From positions 620,001-684,000 of the forward strand of contig NZ_JAASRW010000002.1 of the NCBI RefSeq assembly GCF_011761355.1: 64,000 bases of DNA, written 5' to 3'. The notes under the pieces were generated by a model, which was not told the DNA's origin, searched no databases, and was given only the letters and a program-made list of their open reading frames with translations. Positions 52,695 to 62,006 of this stretch are shown here, in pieces. Made by a program: the position numbers and the translations under genes. Every line of letters starts with the position of its first letter. The stretch's first letter is position 1. The stretch comes from Paenibacillus lupini. Its GTDB lineage: Bacteria; Bacillota; Bacilli; Paenibacillales; Paenibacillaceae.

Positions 52695-54439
52695 TACAAG
52701 GAATAGGAGCTTCGGCAGGCATTGCGATCGGGAAGTCGTTTGTACTTCCGAATTGGGAGTGGGAATTTCCTGAGCAGCGTGTCGATGTAGCTGATTTTGC
52801 CCGGGAATTTGAACGAGTCTATGAAGGAATTCGCACATCCAAGCATGAGATTGAGCAAATCAAGGATGAGCTTAGGGATGTTGTTGGCTCGGATGAAACT
52901 CAGATTTTTGATGCACATCTGGCCATATTGGATGATCCAGTCTTCATGAATGAGATTCAAGGGATTATCCAGCGCCAGTATAAAGCGGCAGAAGTTGCGG
53001 TAAAAGAGGCTATCGACCATTTCGTCACGATGTTTGATCTGCTTGATGACGAATATATGAAGGAACGTGCCCTTGATATTAAGGATGTCGGTAACCGTCT
53101 GCTCAAGCATTTGCTTGGTGCACCGGAAATTACACTGCCTTCCGATACTCAGCCTTTTATTCTAATTGCAAGAGAGCTCTCTCCTTCCCAGTTGGCCCAT
53201 ATTAACCCGAATAATGTGCTTGGTATTGTAACGCTTGCTGGTAGTTCGACTTCTCACTCTGCCATAATGGCCCGTGCGCTTGGTGTACCACTTGTTGTTG
53301 GGGTGGAGGCGAAGCTCGAGGAGCCGATTCAAACTGGTCAATCTCTCATTATTGATGGTACGGAAGGACTTCTCTTTATTGAGCCCGAAGATGCGTTAAT
53401 CGATCATTATTCGGAGCTTCAAGGACGCCTGGCTGAAGCAAGACAGCAGCTGAACAGCATTGCCGGACATCAATCCGTAACTCCGGACGGGAAGGTGCTG
53501 GGACTTGCCGCGAATATCAGTTCCTTGAAGGAGCTTGAGGTAGCACTCTCCACCGGGGCTCATGGTGTTGGACTGTTCCGTACTGAATTTCTGTATATGG
53601 ATCGGAACCGTTTTCCGAAGGAAGAAGAGCAATATGAGGTTTATAAAAGTGTTGCAGAAAAGCTGGCGGGAGAACCCTTAATTATTCGAACACTTGATAT
53701 CGGCGGCGATAAGCAGCTTGATTATTTTAATATCCCTGAAGAGGATAATCCGTTTCTTGGTTATAGAGCCATCCGGATTTCACTCGATCGTAAAGATCTG
53801 TTCAAGACACAGCTTAGAGCAATCCTTCGGGCAAGTCACTATGGGCAAGTTAAGATCATGTATCCGCTGATTTCGTCCGTGGAGGAAGTAAGAGCTGCTA
53901 ACAATGTGCTTGCTGAAGCGAAGCAGGAGCTGGAGCAGGAAGGGATTCCTTATAATGCGAATATCCAGGTAGGCATTATGATCGAAGTGCCTGCAGCTGT
54001 TATACTGGCTGATTTATTGGCGCAGGAGGTTGATTTCTTTAGCATTGGTACTAACGACCTTGTTCAGTTTACGCTGGCAGTGGACCGAATGAATGAAGAG
54101 ATCAGCTATTTGTATGAGCCTTTCCATCCAGCGGTGCTGCGTATGCTGAAGCTGACGGTCGAAGCGGCGAAAAGAAATCGTATTAAGGTTGGCGTATGCG
54201 GTGAGCTTGCGGGCGACCTGCGCGCACTTCCGATCTGGCTTAGCCTAGATGTAGATGAGCTGAGTATGTCCTCTCATTCCATTCTGCAAGTGAAAGAGCG
54301 GCTGCTCTGCACAAGGCAGGAAGACAGCCACTCCTTGCTCGAGCAGCTTATGGAATGTCGTACGAGCGCAGATATTCATAACAAACTGAAGCAGTTTATG
54401 GATTCAGTTGATGGCAAAGGAGCAGCGTCCGCGATTTAG
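52691..54439 (+). CDS. ptsP: PTS Enzyme I (phosphoenolpyruvate-protein phosphotransferase)
   Basis: 582 residues, complete. Phospho-His domain with GSSTSHSAIMAR (His189, the canonical number), PEP-binding domain with LFRTEFLYMDR, and the C-terminal GTNDLVQFTLAVDR and CGELAGD motifs. It transfers phosphate from PEP to HPr. Placement directly behind the EIICBA gene, without a ptsH gene, is unusual. It may be a system-specific Enzyme I or the general one; the symbol is provisional. A hairpin overlapping the stop (54427-54454) may terminate the transcript. Confidence 0.93.
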   Translation: MIQGIGASAGIAIGKSFVLPNWEWEFPEQRVDVADFAREFERVYEGIRTSKHEIEQIKDELRDVVGSDETQIFDAHLAILDDPVFMNEIQGIIQRQYKAAEVAVKEAIDHFVTMFDLLDDEYMKERALDIKDVGNRLLKHLLGAPEITLPSDTQPFILIARELSPSQLAHINPNNVLGIVTLAGSSTSHSAIMARALGVPLVVGVEAKLEEPIQTGQSLIIDGTEGLLFIEPEDALIDHYSELQGRLAEARQQLNSIAGHQSVTPDGKVLGLAANISSLKELEVALSTGAHGVGLFRTEFLYMDRNRFPKEEEQYEVYKSVAEKLAGEPLIIRTLDIGGDKQLDYFNIPEEDNPFLGYRAIRISLDRKDLFKTQLRAILRASHYGQVKIMYPLISSVEEVRAANNVLAEAKQELEQEGIPYNANIQVGIMIEVPAAVILADLLAQEVDFFSIGTNDLVQFTLAVDRMNEEISYLYEPFHPAVLRMLKLTVEAAKRNRIKVGVCGELAGDLRALPIWLSLDVDELSMSSHSILQVKERLLCTRQEDSHSLLEQLMECRTSADIHNKLKQFMDSVDGKGAASAI

Positions 54440-54454
54440 CGGACGGCTTCTTTT
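54427..54454 (+). terminator. Terminator overlapping the Enzyme I stop codon
   Basis: GTCCGC-GATTTA-GCGGAC followed by GGCTTCTTTT; the loop contains the TAG. Confidence 0.6.
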
Positions 54455-54547
54455 GTATTCAAATATAAGAAAGTATAAGATTTCCCTATACTACGCTTAT
54501 ATTTCACACGCGAAACGTATGCTGCTCCTTCTAAGACAGAGCAACGT

Positions 54548-55081
54548 TTACGCTTGAGCCTGCTGTTCTAATGCATCCACGAATGCTTTCGCATAAGGAG
54601 GCAGATCAGGTGGACGGCGGGCTGATATGATGTTGCCATCAACAACAACAGCTTCATCGAACCATTCAGCTCCGGCATTTTCCATATCATCGCGAATACC
54701 TGGTGTAGAGGTAACTTTACGACCTTGCAGGATTTTAGCCGAAATAAGCACCCAGCCTGCGTGACAGATTTGTCCGATAGGCTTGCCAGCAGCATCAAGC
54801 TCCTGAACGAGCTCCAGTACTTTCGGATAGCGGCGAAGCTTGTCTGGCGCCCAGCCGCCAGGCACAAGCAGACCGGCAATGTCGGTGCTGTTCACTTCGT
54901 CAAAGGACAGGTCAGCGACAGCAGGAACACCATATTTTCCGATATGCTTTTTCCCTTTTTCAGGACCGGCATACAAGACAGTTGCTCCGGCTTCGCGGAC
55001 CCGATAAACCGGGTACCAGAGTTCAAGATCTTCGAACTCGTCATCAAGAAGACAAATAACGGTTTTATTATGTAATGACAT
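54548..55081 (-). CDS. DJ-1/PfpI family protein
   Basis: 177 residues with the class I glutamine amidotransferase-like fold. Nucleophile elbow GQICHAGW (catalytic Cys), conserved Glu near LDDEFEDLELWYP, and VPGGWAPDKLRRYP. PfpI relatives (YraA, YhbO, DJ-1) are stress-protective and reported as proteases or deglycases; the exact activity is not assignable. AGGAGGAAATC precedes the ATG. Confidence 0.92.
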   Translation of the reverse strand: MSLHNKTVICLLDDEFEDLELWYPVYRVREAGATVLYAGPEKGKKHIGKYGVPAVADLSFDEVNSTDIAGLLVPGGWAPDKLRRYPKVLELVQELDAAGKPIGQICHAGWVLISAKILQGRKVTSTPGIRDDMENAGAEWFDEAVVVDGNIISARRPPDLPPYAKAFVDALEQQAQA

Positions 55082-55136
55082 ATTTGATTTCCTCCTGTAT
55101 TTATTATTTCTTTACCATTGTAACGAAGGAGAACTC

Positions 55137-55553
55137 ATGAATCAAACGAACAAACACCGACTAATACGTTTTATCCCGGCTGTCCTATGGATGGCGGTCA
55201 TATTCGGATTTTCCTCCCGGACGGGTGATGAGATGAACACGATGCTGCCGTTTTTCCAGCGCTTCTTCCCATCTATGTCGAGCTTTGACTGGGGACATTT
55301 TCTCGCTTATTTTTTATTAGCAGTTACTTTTGACTATGCAATTGGAGCAAAGGGAGACCGTATTCTCTATAAATGCTTAATAGTGATTGGCTGCGGGCTC
55401 TACGGCGTAACGGACGAGTTCCATCAATCGTTTGTAGGCGGCAGAATGACTGACGTGCTAGATATCCGTAATGATATGATTGGAGCAGCTGTATGGGTTA
55501 TATTGGCTGCCTATCCGCGGATCAAAAGACGTTGGCGGAAAGTTGCTCCATAG
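55137..55553 (+). CDS. VanZ-like family membrane protein
   Basis: 138 residues with four helices and the VanZ motif set (IPAVLWMAVIFGFSS; HFLAYFLLAVTFDYAI; CGLYGVTDEFHQSFVGGRMTDVLDI). Family members reduce teicoplanin binding or act on the envelope in an unclear way; resistance cannot be claimed. AAGGAG precedes the ATG. Confidence 0.9.
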   Translation: MNQTNKHRLIRFIPAVLWMAVIFGFSSRTGDEMNTMLPFFQRFFPSMSSFDWGHFLAYFLLAVTFDYAIGAKGDRILYKCLIVIGCGLYGVTDEFHQSFVGGRMTDVLDIRNDMIGAAVWVILAAYPRIKRRWRKVAP

Positions 55554-55668
55554 TAAAAATTACATAGTGCAGATAAGCAGGATTTTTTGTAGAAAAGGTC
55601 GAATCCTTTACGCAGCGAAAAAAGAAATTGAAATGGAAATGCAGCCGCGCGTAAAGGAGTGGGCCAAA

Positions 55669-56082
55669 GTGCAGAAAAGGTGTCATTGCGGTGACATCAT
55701 GAAGATGAAACTGCGTACAGTGATCTATTCGGGCAAAGTCGAAATTGACAACGTCCCAGTATTTTCTTGTTCGGTATGCAGCCGCAGCGAAGTACTACCC
55801 GATGTGAAGCCGGATCTGACCGGCCTCATCGCAAAGCTAGGCCAAGAACCACCGAAACAAACCTTTTTATTTAACGAATGTAATGAATGGGCGGATTTGC
55901 TTGTTGAAGCAAGCGAGCACCGTAAGCATACGGATCCGTACCATATCGAACAGCTGACGCAAGAGCGGATTAATAATTTACTTGATGTACATTTAATCGC
56001 GCAATCGCTTCATGATGAGGAATGGATTGCTGATATTAACAAAAGACTATCTCAACTTAGCAGGCGGTCCTTGCATACATAA
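55669..56082 (+). CDS. Zinc-ribbon-like small protein (137 aa)
   Basis: About 137 residues. The N-terminal RCHCGDIM and later CSVCS could bind zinc (Cys-His-Cys ... Cys-x2-Cys). The C-terminal half is helical (LTQERINNLLDVHLIAQSLHDEEWI). The GTG start at 55669 has AAAGGAG 9 bases upstream; a longer frame overlapping VanZ is less likely. No specific function. Confidence 0.62.
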   Translation: MQKRCHCGDIMKMKLRTVIYSGKVEIDNVPVFSCSVCSRSEVLPDVKPDLTGLIAKLGQEPPKQTFLFNECNEWADLLVEASEHRKHTDPYHIEQLTQERINNLLDVHLIAQSLHDEEWIADINKRLSQLSRRSLHT

Positions 56083-56155
56083 GCCATACGGGAATATCGC
56101 TCTCCAGTTTGCTGCAGCATGAAGGGGTTTATTTAAGGCTGTGCATGCGCTAACA

Positions 56156-56184
56156 TTGCGAAAAGTAATATTTTGTCGTATGAT
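56156..56184 (+). promoter_or_regulatory. Sigma-A promoter of ccpA
   Basis: TTGCGA (56156-56161), 17-base spacer, TATGAT (56179-56184), ~54 bases before the GTG start. Confidence 0.7.
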
Positions 56185-56237
56185 TACGTTAATATGCAGC
56201 GAGCGTAAATAAAATTTGAGATAATGGAGAGAAGTCC

Positions 56238-57248
56238 GTGACGGTTACCATTTATGATGTAGCAAGAGAAGCAGGAGTATCGATGGCTACGGTTTCTCGG
56301 GTTGTTAATAATAATCCGAATGTTAAGCCGGCAACGCGCAAAAAGGTATACGAGGCTATTGAACGACTCGGTTATCGTCCGAATGCAGTTGCACGAGGCC
56401 TCGCAAGCAAGAAAACAACTACGGTAGGAGTCGTTATTCCGGATATTTCGAATGCGAATTTCGCCGAAGTTGCCCGCGGTATCGAGGATATTGCGAATAT
56501 GTATCATTATAATATCATTTTGTGTAACGCGGATAAGAAAAAAGACAAAGAAATCCGTGTTATTAACACTCTTCTGGAGAAGCAAGTAGACGGCCTCTTG
56601 TTCATGGGCGGTGCTGTTACAGAAGAGCATATGCAGGCGTTCAAAACTGCGAATGTACCGATCGTACTTTGTGCGACGACTGATGAGAACGGACAAATTC
56701 CGTCTGTTGATATTAATCATGAAGAAGCGGCCTATGATGCGGTCCGCAAGCTGGTAGAGCAAGGTCATACACGTATTGCTATGATCAGTGGAACTCTGCA
56801 GGATCCGGCAAATGGTTATTCCCGTTACCAAGGCTACAAGCGTGCCCTTGAGGATTCGGGTATTCCTTATGACGAGTCGCTTGTTCGGACAGGCAATTAC
56901 CGTTATGAGTCCGGCGCTGAAGCAATGAAATATTTCATCGATCTCTCGGTACGCCCAACGGCTGTATTTGCCGCTACGGATGAAATGGCCATTGGCGCTA
57001 TTCATTGCATTCAAGATTCCGGACTGAGAGTACCGGATGATGTCTCCGTTATTAGCGTAGATAATACACGTATGGCTTCGATGGTTCGTCCTCAGTTGAC
57101 GGCAGTTGCTCAGCCGATGTATGACATCGGTGCCGTATCGATGCGTCTGCTCACGAAGCTGATGAAGAAAGAAGTAGTTGAGAACGCAAAAGTCATTTTG
57201 CCGCATGAAATTGTCATTAGACAATCTGTTGGAGGTTTGCAAGCATAA
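56238..57248 (+). CDS. ccpA: Catabolite control protein A
   Basis: 336 residues of the LacI family. Helix-turn-helix [20 protein letters not shown] with the hinge-helix [17 protein letters not shown], then a periplasmic-binding-like core matching CcpA ([39 protein letters not shown]). With HPr-Ser-P it binds cre sites to repress or activate carbon genes. GTG start. It overlaps mtnN by one base. Candidate cre boxes in this window lie ahead of the sugar ABC operon and acsA. Confidence 0.94.
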   Translation: MTVTIYDVAREAGVSMATVSRVVNNNPNVKPATRKKVYEAIERLGYRPNAVARGLASKKTTTVGVVIPDISNANFAEVARGIEDIANMYHYNIILCNADKKKDKEIRVINTLLEKQVDGLLFMGGAVTEEHMQAFKTANVPIVLCATTDENGQIPSVDINHEEAAYDAVRKLVEQGHTRIAMISGTLQDPANGYSRYQGYKRALEDSGIPYDESLVRTGNYRYESGAEAMKYFIDLSVRPTAVFAATDEMAIGAIHCIQDSGLRVPDDVSVISVDNTRMASMVRPQLTAVAQPMYDIGAVSMRLLTKLMKKEVVENAKVILPHEIVIRQSVGGLQA

Positions 57249-57946
57249 TGGGTTTTAACAAGATTGGCATTATCGGAGCAATGGTTGAAGAGATTGAACT
57301 GTTGCATCAGAACGTAAACGTAACAAACAGTGTTACGAAAGCCGGCATCACCTATTATGAAGGGCTGCTGCACGGCAAGACAGTTGTATTTTGCAAGTCT
57401 GGAGTAGGAAAGGTCAATGCTGCTGTATGCACGCAGATCCTGATTGATATGGACGTAGATTCCGTATTGTTCACTGGTGTTGCGGGTGCGCTTGACCCAC
57501 GTCTTAATATTGGTGATATTGTTGTATCATCCAGCTGCGTGCAGCATGACATGGATGTTACTCCGCTTGGATTTGCCAAAGGCGTTATTCCGTTTCAGGA
57601 GCGTTCAGAGTTTGTGGCAGATGAGAAGCTTATCTCGCTTGCATCGGAAGCAAGTGAGCGTTTGTTCGAAGGACGAAGCCTGATCGGCAAAGTATTATCC
57701 GGTGATCAGTTTATCGCAAGTCGTGATACGGTTCGTGAGCTGTATGAAACGATGCAAGGCGCGTGTGCGGAGATGGAAGGGGCATCGGTCGCTCATGTGT
57801 GTGATATGAATGAGGTTCCATTTGTTGTTATCCGTTCGATGTCGGATAAAGCGGATGGTTCAGCGCATGTCAACTATGCAGAGTTTACGGTAACTGCAGC
57901 GAACAACTCGTATGCGATTATCGATGATATGATTCAGCATATATAG
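57248..57946 (+). CDS. mtnN: 5'-methylthioadenosine/S-adenosylhomocysteine nucleosidase
   Basis: 232 residues. IGIIGAMVEEIELL with the active-site Glu, the nucleoside phosphorylase core GVAGALDPRLNIGDIVVSS, ACAEMEGASVAHVC and the catalytic Asp in RSMSDKADG. It splits adenine from MTA and SAH, recycling methionine-cycle products and polyamine by-products. The ATG overlaps the ccpA stop (TAATG), so it is translationally coupled to a regulator with no obvious functional link. Confidence 0.95.
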   Translation: MGFNKIGIIGAMVEEIELLHQNVNVTNSVTKAGITYYEGLLHGKTVVFCKSGVGKVNAAVCTQILIDMDVDSVLFTGVAGALDPRLNIGDIVVSSSCVQHDMDVTPLGFAKGVIPFQERSEFVADEKLISLASEASERLFEGRSLIGKVLSGDQFIASRDTVRELYETMQGACAEMEGASVAHVCDMNEVPFVVIRSMSDKADGSAHVNYAEFTVTAANNSYAIIDDMIQHI

Positions 57947-57954
57947 AGAAAAGG

Positions 57955-57987
57955 AAACGTCCGTACCTGATGGTACGGACGTTTTTG
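57955..57987. terminator. Bidirectional terminator between mtnN and acuC
   Basis: AAACGTCCGTACC-TGAT-GGTACGGACGTTT. Confidence 0.92.
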
Positions 57988-57993
57988 TTATAT

Positions 57994-59169
57994 TTATAAA
58001 TCCTGCACTGCAATAGCTGTTGTTTGGCGATTTTTCACTTCGATCTCCGCCCTGCGTGGGATGGTCAATACTTGGCTCATATCATCCAGCCAGCAGTCTG
58101 GCAGCGGGGTAGGACTTGCTCCCGACCATTTGTCCAGCCAGGCTTCCGGTAAAGGCACGTCTTCGCCATTATTCAATTTCTGAACGATAGGGTGCTCGGA
58201 CATTGTAAGCCAGACGAGCGACCAAGCACGAGGGACAACACGCCACCAATCATATCCTCCGCCTCCTAGAGCCACCCAGCGGCCTTCTGAATGCTTGTGG
58301 GCAAGCTCATGGATAATAACAGGCATCTCTTGATAGATGCGCATGCTGCAGTGTATATGCGACAAGGGATCATAGGCATGCGCATCGCAGCCATGTTGGC
58401 TGACTATGATATCAGGTTTGAATACCTCTGCAATCTTAGTAATAGAGCTTCGGAACGATTCCAGCCATGAATCATCTTCCGTATAGGGCTCCATTGGTAC
58501 GTTATAGCATGCTCCGAAGCCAGTATCCGCGCCTCGCTCGTGTACAAAGCCGGTCCCAGGAAACAGAAATTTGCCGGTTTCATGAATGGAGTAGGTACAT
58601 ACTTCAGGCTCATTATAGAAGCTCCACTGAACGCCGTCTCCATGATGAACATCGGTATCAATATAAAGCACTCGTGCTCCGTAATGCTGACGTATGTATT
58701 GTATAGCAACAGCTGCGTCGTTATAGACACAGAACCCCGATCCGCGGTCTGGGAAGGCGTGATGAAGCCCGCCAGCCATATGATAGGCATGGTTTGCCGC
58801 GCCACTCATGACGAGCTCTGCAGCATGTACGGAGCCGGCTGCGATAGTTGCTGCAGCATCATGCATCCCCGGGAAAAAAGGAGTATCCTCCGTGTCAAGC
58901 CCGTATCGTCCAGCTGCTGCAGTATCTTCTTCAGAGGGCTTGTCCAAGCTTAAGCGCTGAACAGCGCTTATGTAATCATCCCGATGAACGAGAGAGAGCA
59001 GCGCTTGATCAGCGGTGATTGACGGGGATGCTATCTGGTCGTCATGCAGGGCTCCTGCAGCTCTCAGTAAATCGATGGTTAAGGTCATCCGAATCGGACT
59101 AAAAGGATGCTGCTCTCCGAATTGATAACGGGTACTGTCAGAATGATGAACGAATATAGCGTTAGTCAC
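57994..59169 (-). CDS. acuC: Acetoin utilisation protein AcuC (histone-deacetylase-like lysine deacetylase)
   Basis: 391 residues of the class I HDAC fold. Active-site residues appear in GGLHHAFPDRGSGFCVYND, DTDVHHGDGVQW (metal-binding Asp/His) and SQHGCDAHAYDPL. In Bacillus AcuC removes acetyl groups from acetyl-CoA synthetase, reactivating it. GTG start 15 bases after acuA, with GGGAGG upstream. Together with acuA and acsA it forms the acetylation control loop. Confidence 0.93.
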   Translation of the reverse strand: MTNAIFVHHSDSTRYQFGEQHPFSPIRMTLTIDLLRAAGALHDDQIASPSITADQALLSLVHRDDYISAVQRLSLDKPSEEDTAAAGRYGLDTEDTPFFPGMHDAAATIAAGSVHAAELVMSGAANHAYHMAGGLHHAFPDRGSGFCVYNDAAVAIQYIRQHYGARVLYIDTDVHHGDGVQWSFYNEPEVCTYSIHETGKFLFPGTGFVHERGADTGFGACYNVPMEPYTEDDSWLESFRSSITKIAEVFKPDIIVSQHGCDAHAYDPLSHIHCSMRIYQEMPVIIHELAHKHSEGRWVALGGGGYDWWRVVPRAWSLVWLTMSEHPIVQKLNNGEDVPLPEAWLDKWSGASPTPLPDCWLDDMSQVLTIPRRAEIEVKNRQTTAIAVQDL

Positions 59170-59184
59170 TTCCTAACCTCCCAA

Positions 59185-59820
59185 TTAATACATGAATCGC
59201 TGACGGAATCGGATACGGTCGAATTGCTCCTCAGACTCTTGAGGGACTTCTTTGCCGATGCGCACCATCAGGCAATTAGCCGGATGTGAGCAGATCTCCG
59301 GATCATCGGTTGCATACCAAACCATGCCAACGGATTTCATCAATTTTTCCATAATGCCTCGGTATTCCCATACGTTGAGCTTGGTTCCTTCCAAGTCCCA
59401 GTGCCAATAATATTCGGTTGTGAAAACGATCATGTTCTCGAGCTGTTCATCTGCGAAGGCAAGTTGAATCATTTTTTTGCCAAGTCCGTAAGACCGATAT
59501 TGATCGGCCACTTCAATCGCACCAAGTTCAATCAGATCAGCCATTCCAGCTTCATACCAGCGTTCTAATTCATCAGGATAATGAAAGGTGACATAACCAA
59601 CGATCATTTCGTCGACTCTAGCAATGATCATACGTCCTTCTTCCAGACCGGCAATTTCAACTAGAGCTTCATGCTGGTCTTTGGGCCTTCGAAAAGCGTC
59701 AAGATCAGCATGCATCGTTAATAATTGCAAGGAATCTGGAGGGACAGGACCTTCAATGAGACAAATCCGACCGTCTTGCAATTCTAATTGCTGCTCATGA
59801 TATATTTTGCGATGCTCCAA
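59185..59820 (-). CDS. acuA: Acetoin utilisation protein AcuA (GNAT acetyltransferase)
   Basis: 211 residues with a GNAT core (MIIARVDEMIVGYVTFHYPDE; LGAIEVADQYRSYGLGKKMI, acetyl-CoA loop). In Bacillus AcuA acetylates and inactivates acetyl-CoA synthetase. TTG start with AAGGAG 9 bases upstream. It is followed directly by acuC; acuB, which lies between them in B. subtilis, is absent. Divergent from acsA, its target. Confidence 0.93.
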   Translation of the reverse strand: MEHRKIYHEQQLELQDGRICLIEGPVPPDSLQLLTMHADLDAFRRPKDQHEALVEIAGLEEGRMIIARVDEMIVGYVTFHYPDELERWYEAGMADLIELGAIEVADQYRSYGLGKKMIQLAFADEQLENMIVFTTEYYWHWDLEGTKLNVWEYRGIMEKLMKSVGMVWYATDDPEICSHPANCLMVRIGKEVPQESEEQFDRIRFRQRFMY

Positions 59821-59860
59821 TTACGGGTTCTCCTTTCCGAGGCCGTGAGCTCCCAAACCT

Positions 59861-59889
59861 TTTATAATTATGGTTATAGCAGACATCAA
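59861..59889 (-). promoter_or_regulatory. Sigma-A promoter of acuA-acuC
   Basis: Minus-strand TTGATG (59884-59889), 17-base spacer, TATAAA (59861-59866). Confidence 0.75.
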
Positions 59890-59925
59890 GGGAAATGAAA
59901 AGCGTAGTCGAACGGAAAGTCACTA

Positions 59926-59934
59926 TGTTATAAT
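59926..59934 (+). promoter_or_regulatory. Extended -10 promoter of acsA
   Basis: TGTTATAAT, a perfect -10 with TG extension; no matching -35. Confidence 0.6.
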
Positions 59935-60010
59935 TGTTGTGGCGGTTGAGTAACCGAAAGAATCGGTATAATAGGTCCGGCTTGTTTGCCTGCAAGATCC
60001 GGCTAGCGAT

Positions 60011-60024
60011 TGTAAGCGTATTCT
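60011..60024 (+). promoter_or_regulatory. Weak cre-like box ahead of acsA
   Basis: TGTAAGCGTATTCT, two deviations from TGWNANCGNTNWCA. Position downstream of the promoter would suit a repressing roadblock. Confidence 0.3.
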
Positions 60025-60065
60025 TTGTGGTTAATGTTTAACAGATTTGATGGGAGAGTGATAGA

Positions 60066-61790
60066 ATGATCAACTTACATCAAGAACGAATTCCAGCGGT
60101 GGCAACAAATCCTAACCTTCCAAATTATGAACAAGCAACAGTAGATTTTGATTGGGAAGAGATTGAACGCCATTTCAGCTGGCATGAGACAGGAAAAGTA
60201 AACATGGCGTACGAGGCCATTGACCGTCATGTGGAGTCCGGTAAAGGTGCTAATATTGCCCTTTATTATAGTGACAACGCACGTGATGAATCTTACACGT
60301 TTGAGCAAATGAGCAAGCAGTCGAATCGTTTTGCGAATGTATTACGGAAATTTGGCATTGGCAAGGGCGAGCGGGTATTTATCTTCATGCCTCGTACGCC
60401 GGAATTATATTTCAGTGTACTTGGTGCGTTGAAGGTTGGCGCTGTAGTTGGCCCGTTGTTTGAGGCATTCATGGAGACGGCCGTGAAGGACCGTCTGCAA
60501 GATAGTGAAGCAACGGCTATTATTACAACACCAGCACTGCTCGGACGTATTAAACGTGATGAGCTGCCTAATTTGAAGCATATTATTGTTTTTGGCGACA
60601 ATGTGGCTGCTGATGACACGGTTGTAGATTTTAGTGCAGAGATGGCACAAGCGTCTGATGAGGCGGAGATTGAATGGCTCGGACGTGAGGATGGGCTGAT
60701 CCTGCATTATACATCCGGTTCGACCGGCAAACCGAAAGGCGTTTTCCACGTCCAAAATGCAATGGTTCAGCATTATTACACAGGGAAAATCGTTCTTGAT
60801 TTGAAAGAAGGCGATATCTACTGGTGTACGGCTGATCCGGGCTGGGTAACCGGCACTTCCTATGGCGTATTCGCACCTTGGCTGAATGGAGCAACCAATG
60901 TTATTCGAGGCGGACGCTTCAGTCCAAGCGATTGGTACGGCACGATTCAGAAATACGGCGTTACCGTTTGGTACAGCGCACCTACTGCATTCCGTATGCT
61001 GATGGGTGCTGGAGATGACCTTGTAAACAACTTTGATCTGTCGAGCCTGCGACATGTGCTTAGCGTAGGTGAGCCGCTTAATCCAGAAGTTGTTCGTTGG
61101 GGAATGAAGGTATATAACCAGCGTATCCATGATACATGGTGGATGACAGAGACAGGCGGGCAGTTGATCTGCAACTATCCGTCAATGGATATTAAGCCAG
61201 GATCGATGGGCAAACCTCTGCCAGGTGTCAAAGCGGCAATTATTGATGATCAAGGCAATGAGCTGCCGCCGTATCGGATGGGCAATCTGGCGATTCAAAC
61301 GCCTTGGCCAGCGATGATGCGGAAGATCTGGAACAACCCATCAAAATATGAAGAGTATTTCCGCATCCAGGGCTGGTACATCTCTGGCGACTCTGCTTAT
61401 ATGGATGAAGACGGCTACTTCTGGTTCCAAGGGCGTATTGATGATGTTATTAATACAGCTGGGGAGCGTGTAGGTCCTTTTGAGGTTGAGAGTAAGCTTG
61501 TGGAGCATCCAGCGGTCGCTGAAGCAGGTGTAATTGGTAAGCCGGATCCAATGCGCGGTGAGATTATTAAAGCGTTTATCGCGCTTCGTGAGGGCTACAC
61601 AGCGTCGGATGAACTGAAGGCGGAGATTGCACAGTTCGTGAAGATCGGACTGTCTGCCCATGCTGCACCACGTGAGATCGAGTTCAAAGATAAACTTCCG
61701 AAGACACGCAGCGGCAAAATCATGCGCCGCGTTCTGAAAGCTTGGGAACTAAACCTCCCAACAGGCGATTTATCTACAATCGAGGACTAA
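60066..61790 (+). CDS. acsA: Acetyl-CoA synthetase
   Basis: 574 residues, equal in size to Bacillus AcsA and shorter than enterobacterial Acs. ATP motif YTSGSTGKPKGVFH, adenylate-forming motif WYISGDSAYMDEDGY, and the acetylatable lysine in KTRSGKIMRR. It activates acetate to acetyl-CoA via acetyl-AMP. Divergent from acuA-acuC, whose products add and remove the acetyl group on that lysine. GGGAGAG lies upstream of the ATG. Confidence 0.96.
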   Translation: MINLHQERIPAVATNPNLPNYEQATVDFDWEEIERHFSWHETGKVNMAYEAIDRHVESGKGANIALYYSDNARDESYTFEQMSKQSNRFANVLRKFGIGKGERVFIFMPRTPELYFSVLGALKVGAVVGPLFEAFMETAVKDRLQDSEATAIITTPALLGRIKRDELPNLKHIIVFGDNVAADDTVVDFSAEMAQASDEAEIEWLGREDGLILHYTSGSTGKPKGVFHVQNAMVQHYYTGKIVLDLKEGDIYWCTADPGWVTGTSYGVFAPWLNGATNVIRGGRFSPSDWYGTIQKYGVTVWYSAPTAFRMLMGAGDDLVNNFDLSSLRHVLSVGEPLNPEVVRWGMKVYNQRIHDTWWMTETGGQLICNYPSMDIKPGSMGKPLPGVKAAIIDDQGNELPPYRMGNLAIQTPWPAMMRKIWNNPSKYEEYFRIQGWYISGDSAYMDEDGYFWFQGRIDDVINTAGERVGPFEVESKLVEHPAVAEAGVIGKPDPMRGEIIKAFIALREGYTASDELKAEIAQFVKIGLSAHAAPREIEFKDKLPKTRSGKIMRRVLKAWELNLPTGDLSTIED

Positions 61791-61805
61791 TTTTCAATAT
61801 TACAG

Positions 61806-61842
61806 AAAAGGCGCCACCGGGATAACCCAGTGGCGCCTTTCT
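61806..61842 (+). terminator. Terminator of acsA
   Basis: AAAGGCGCCAC-12 base loop-GTGGCGCCTTT with T-rich tail. Confidence 0.9.
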
Positions 61843-61850
61843 TCTGTTTT

Positions 61851-62005
61851 ACTACTCCAAACGGAGTAGTTTGAATGATTCTGGAGACTCGCCTTTGTAC
61901 CCGGATTCCCCAGATGTAACTTGTTCAAGGAATCCGGGTACAACAGCGATCGGAAGAACATTCAAATACGTAGTAGCTTTTCGAATGTGTTATTCATTCT
62001 ACTCC
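61851..62005. repeat. Compact palindromic element after the penicillin-binding protein gene
   Basis: Perfect hairpin ACTACTCC-AAAC-GGAGTAGT (61851-61870), then GTACCCGGATTCC / GGAATCCGGGTAC (61897-61909, 61929-61941), and TTTGAATG / CATTCAAA (61870-61877, 61958-61965). The ends (GGAGTAGTTTGAAT at 61863 and ATTCATTCTACTCC ending 62005) are ~12/14 inverted repeats. It begins 2 bases after the PBP stop on the minus strand. Confidence 0.85.
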
Positions 62006-62006
62006 G

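Noticed and set aside
56184..57242. 352-codon frame antisense to ccpA
   Set aside because: Shadow of ccpA; no start signal, no domain.
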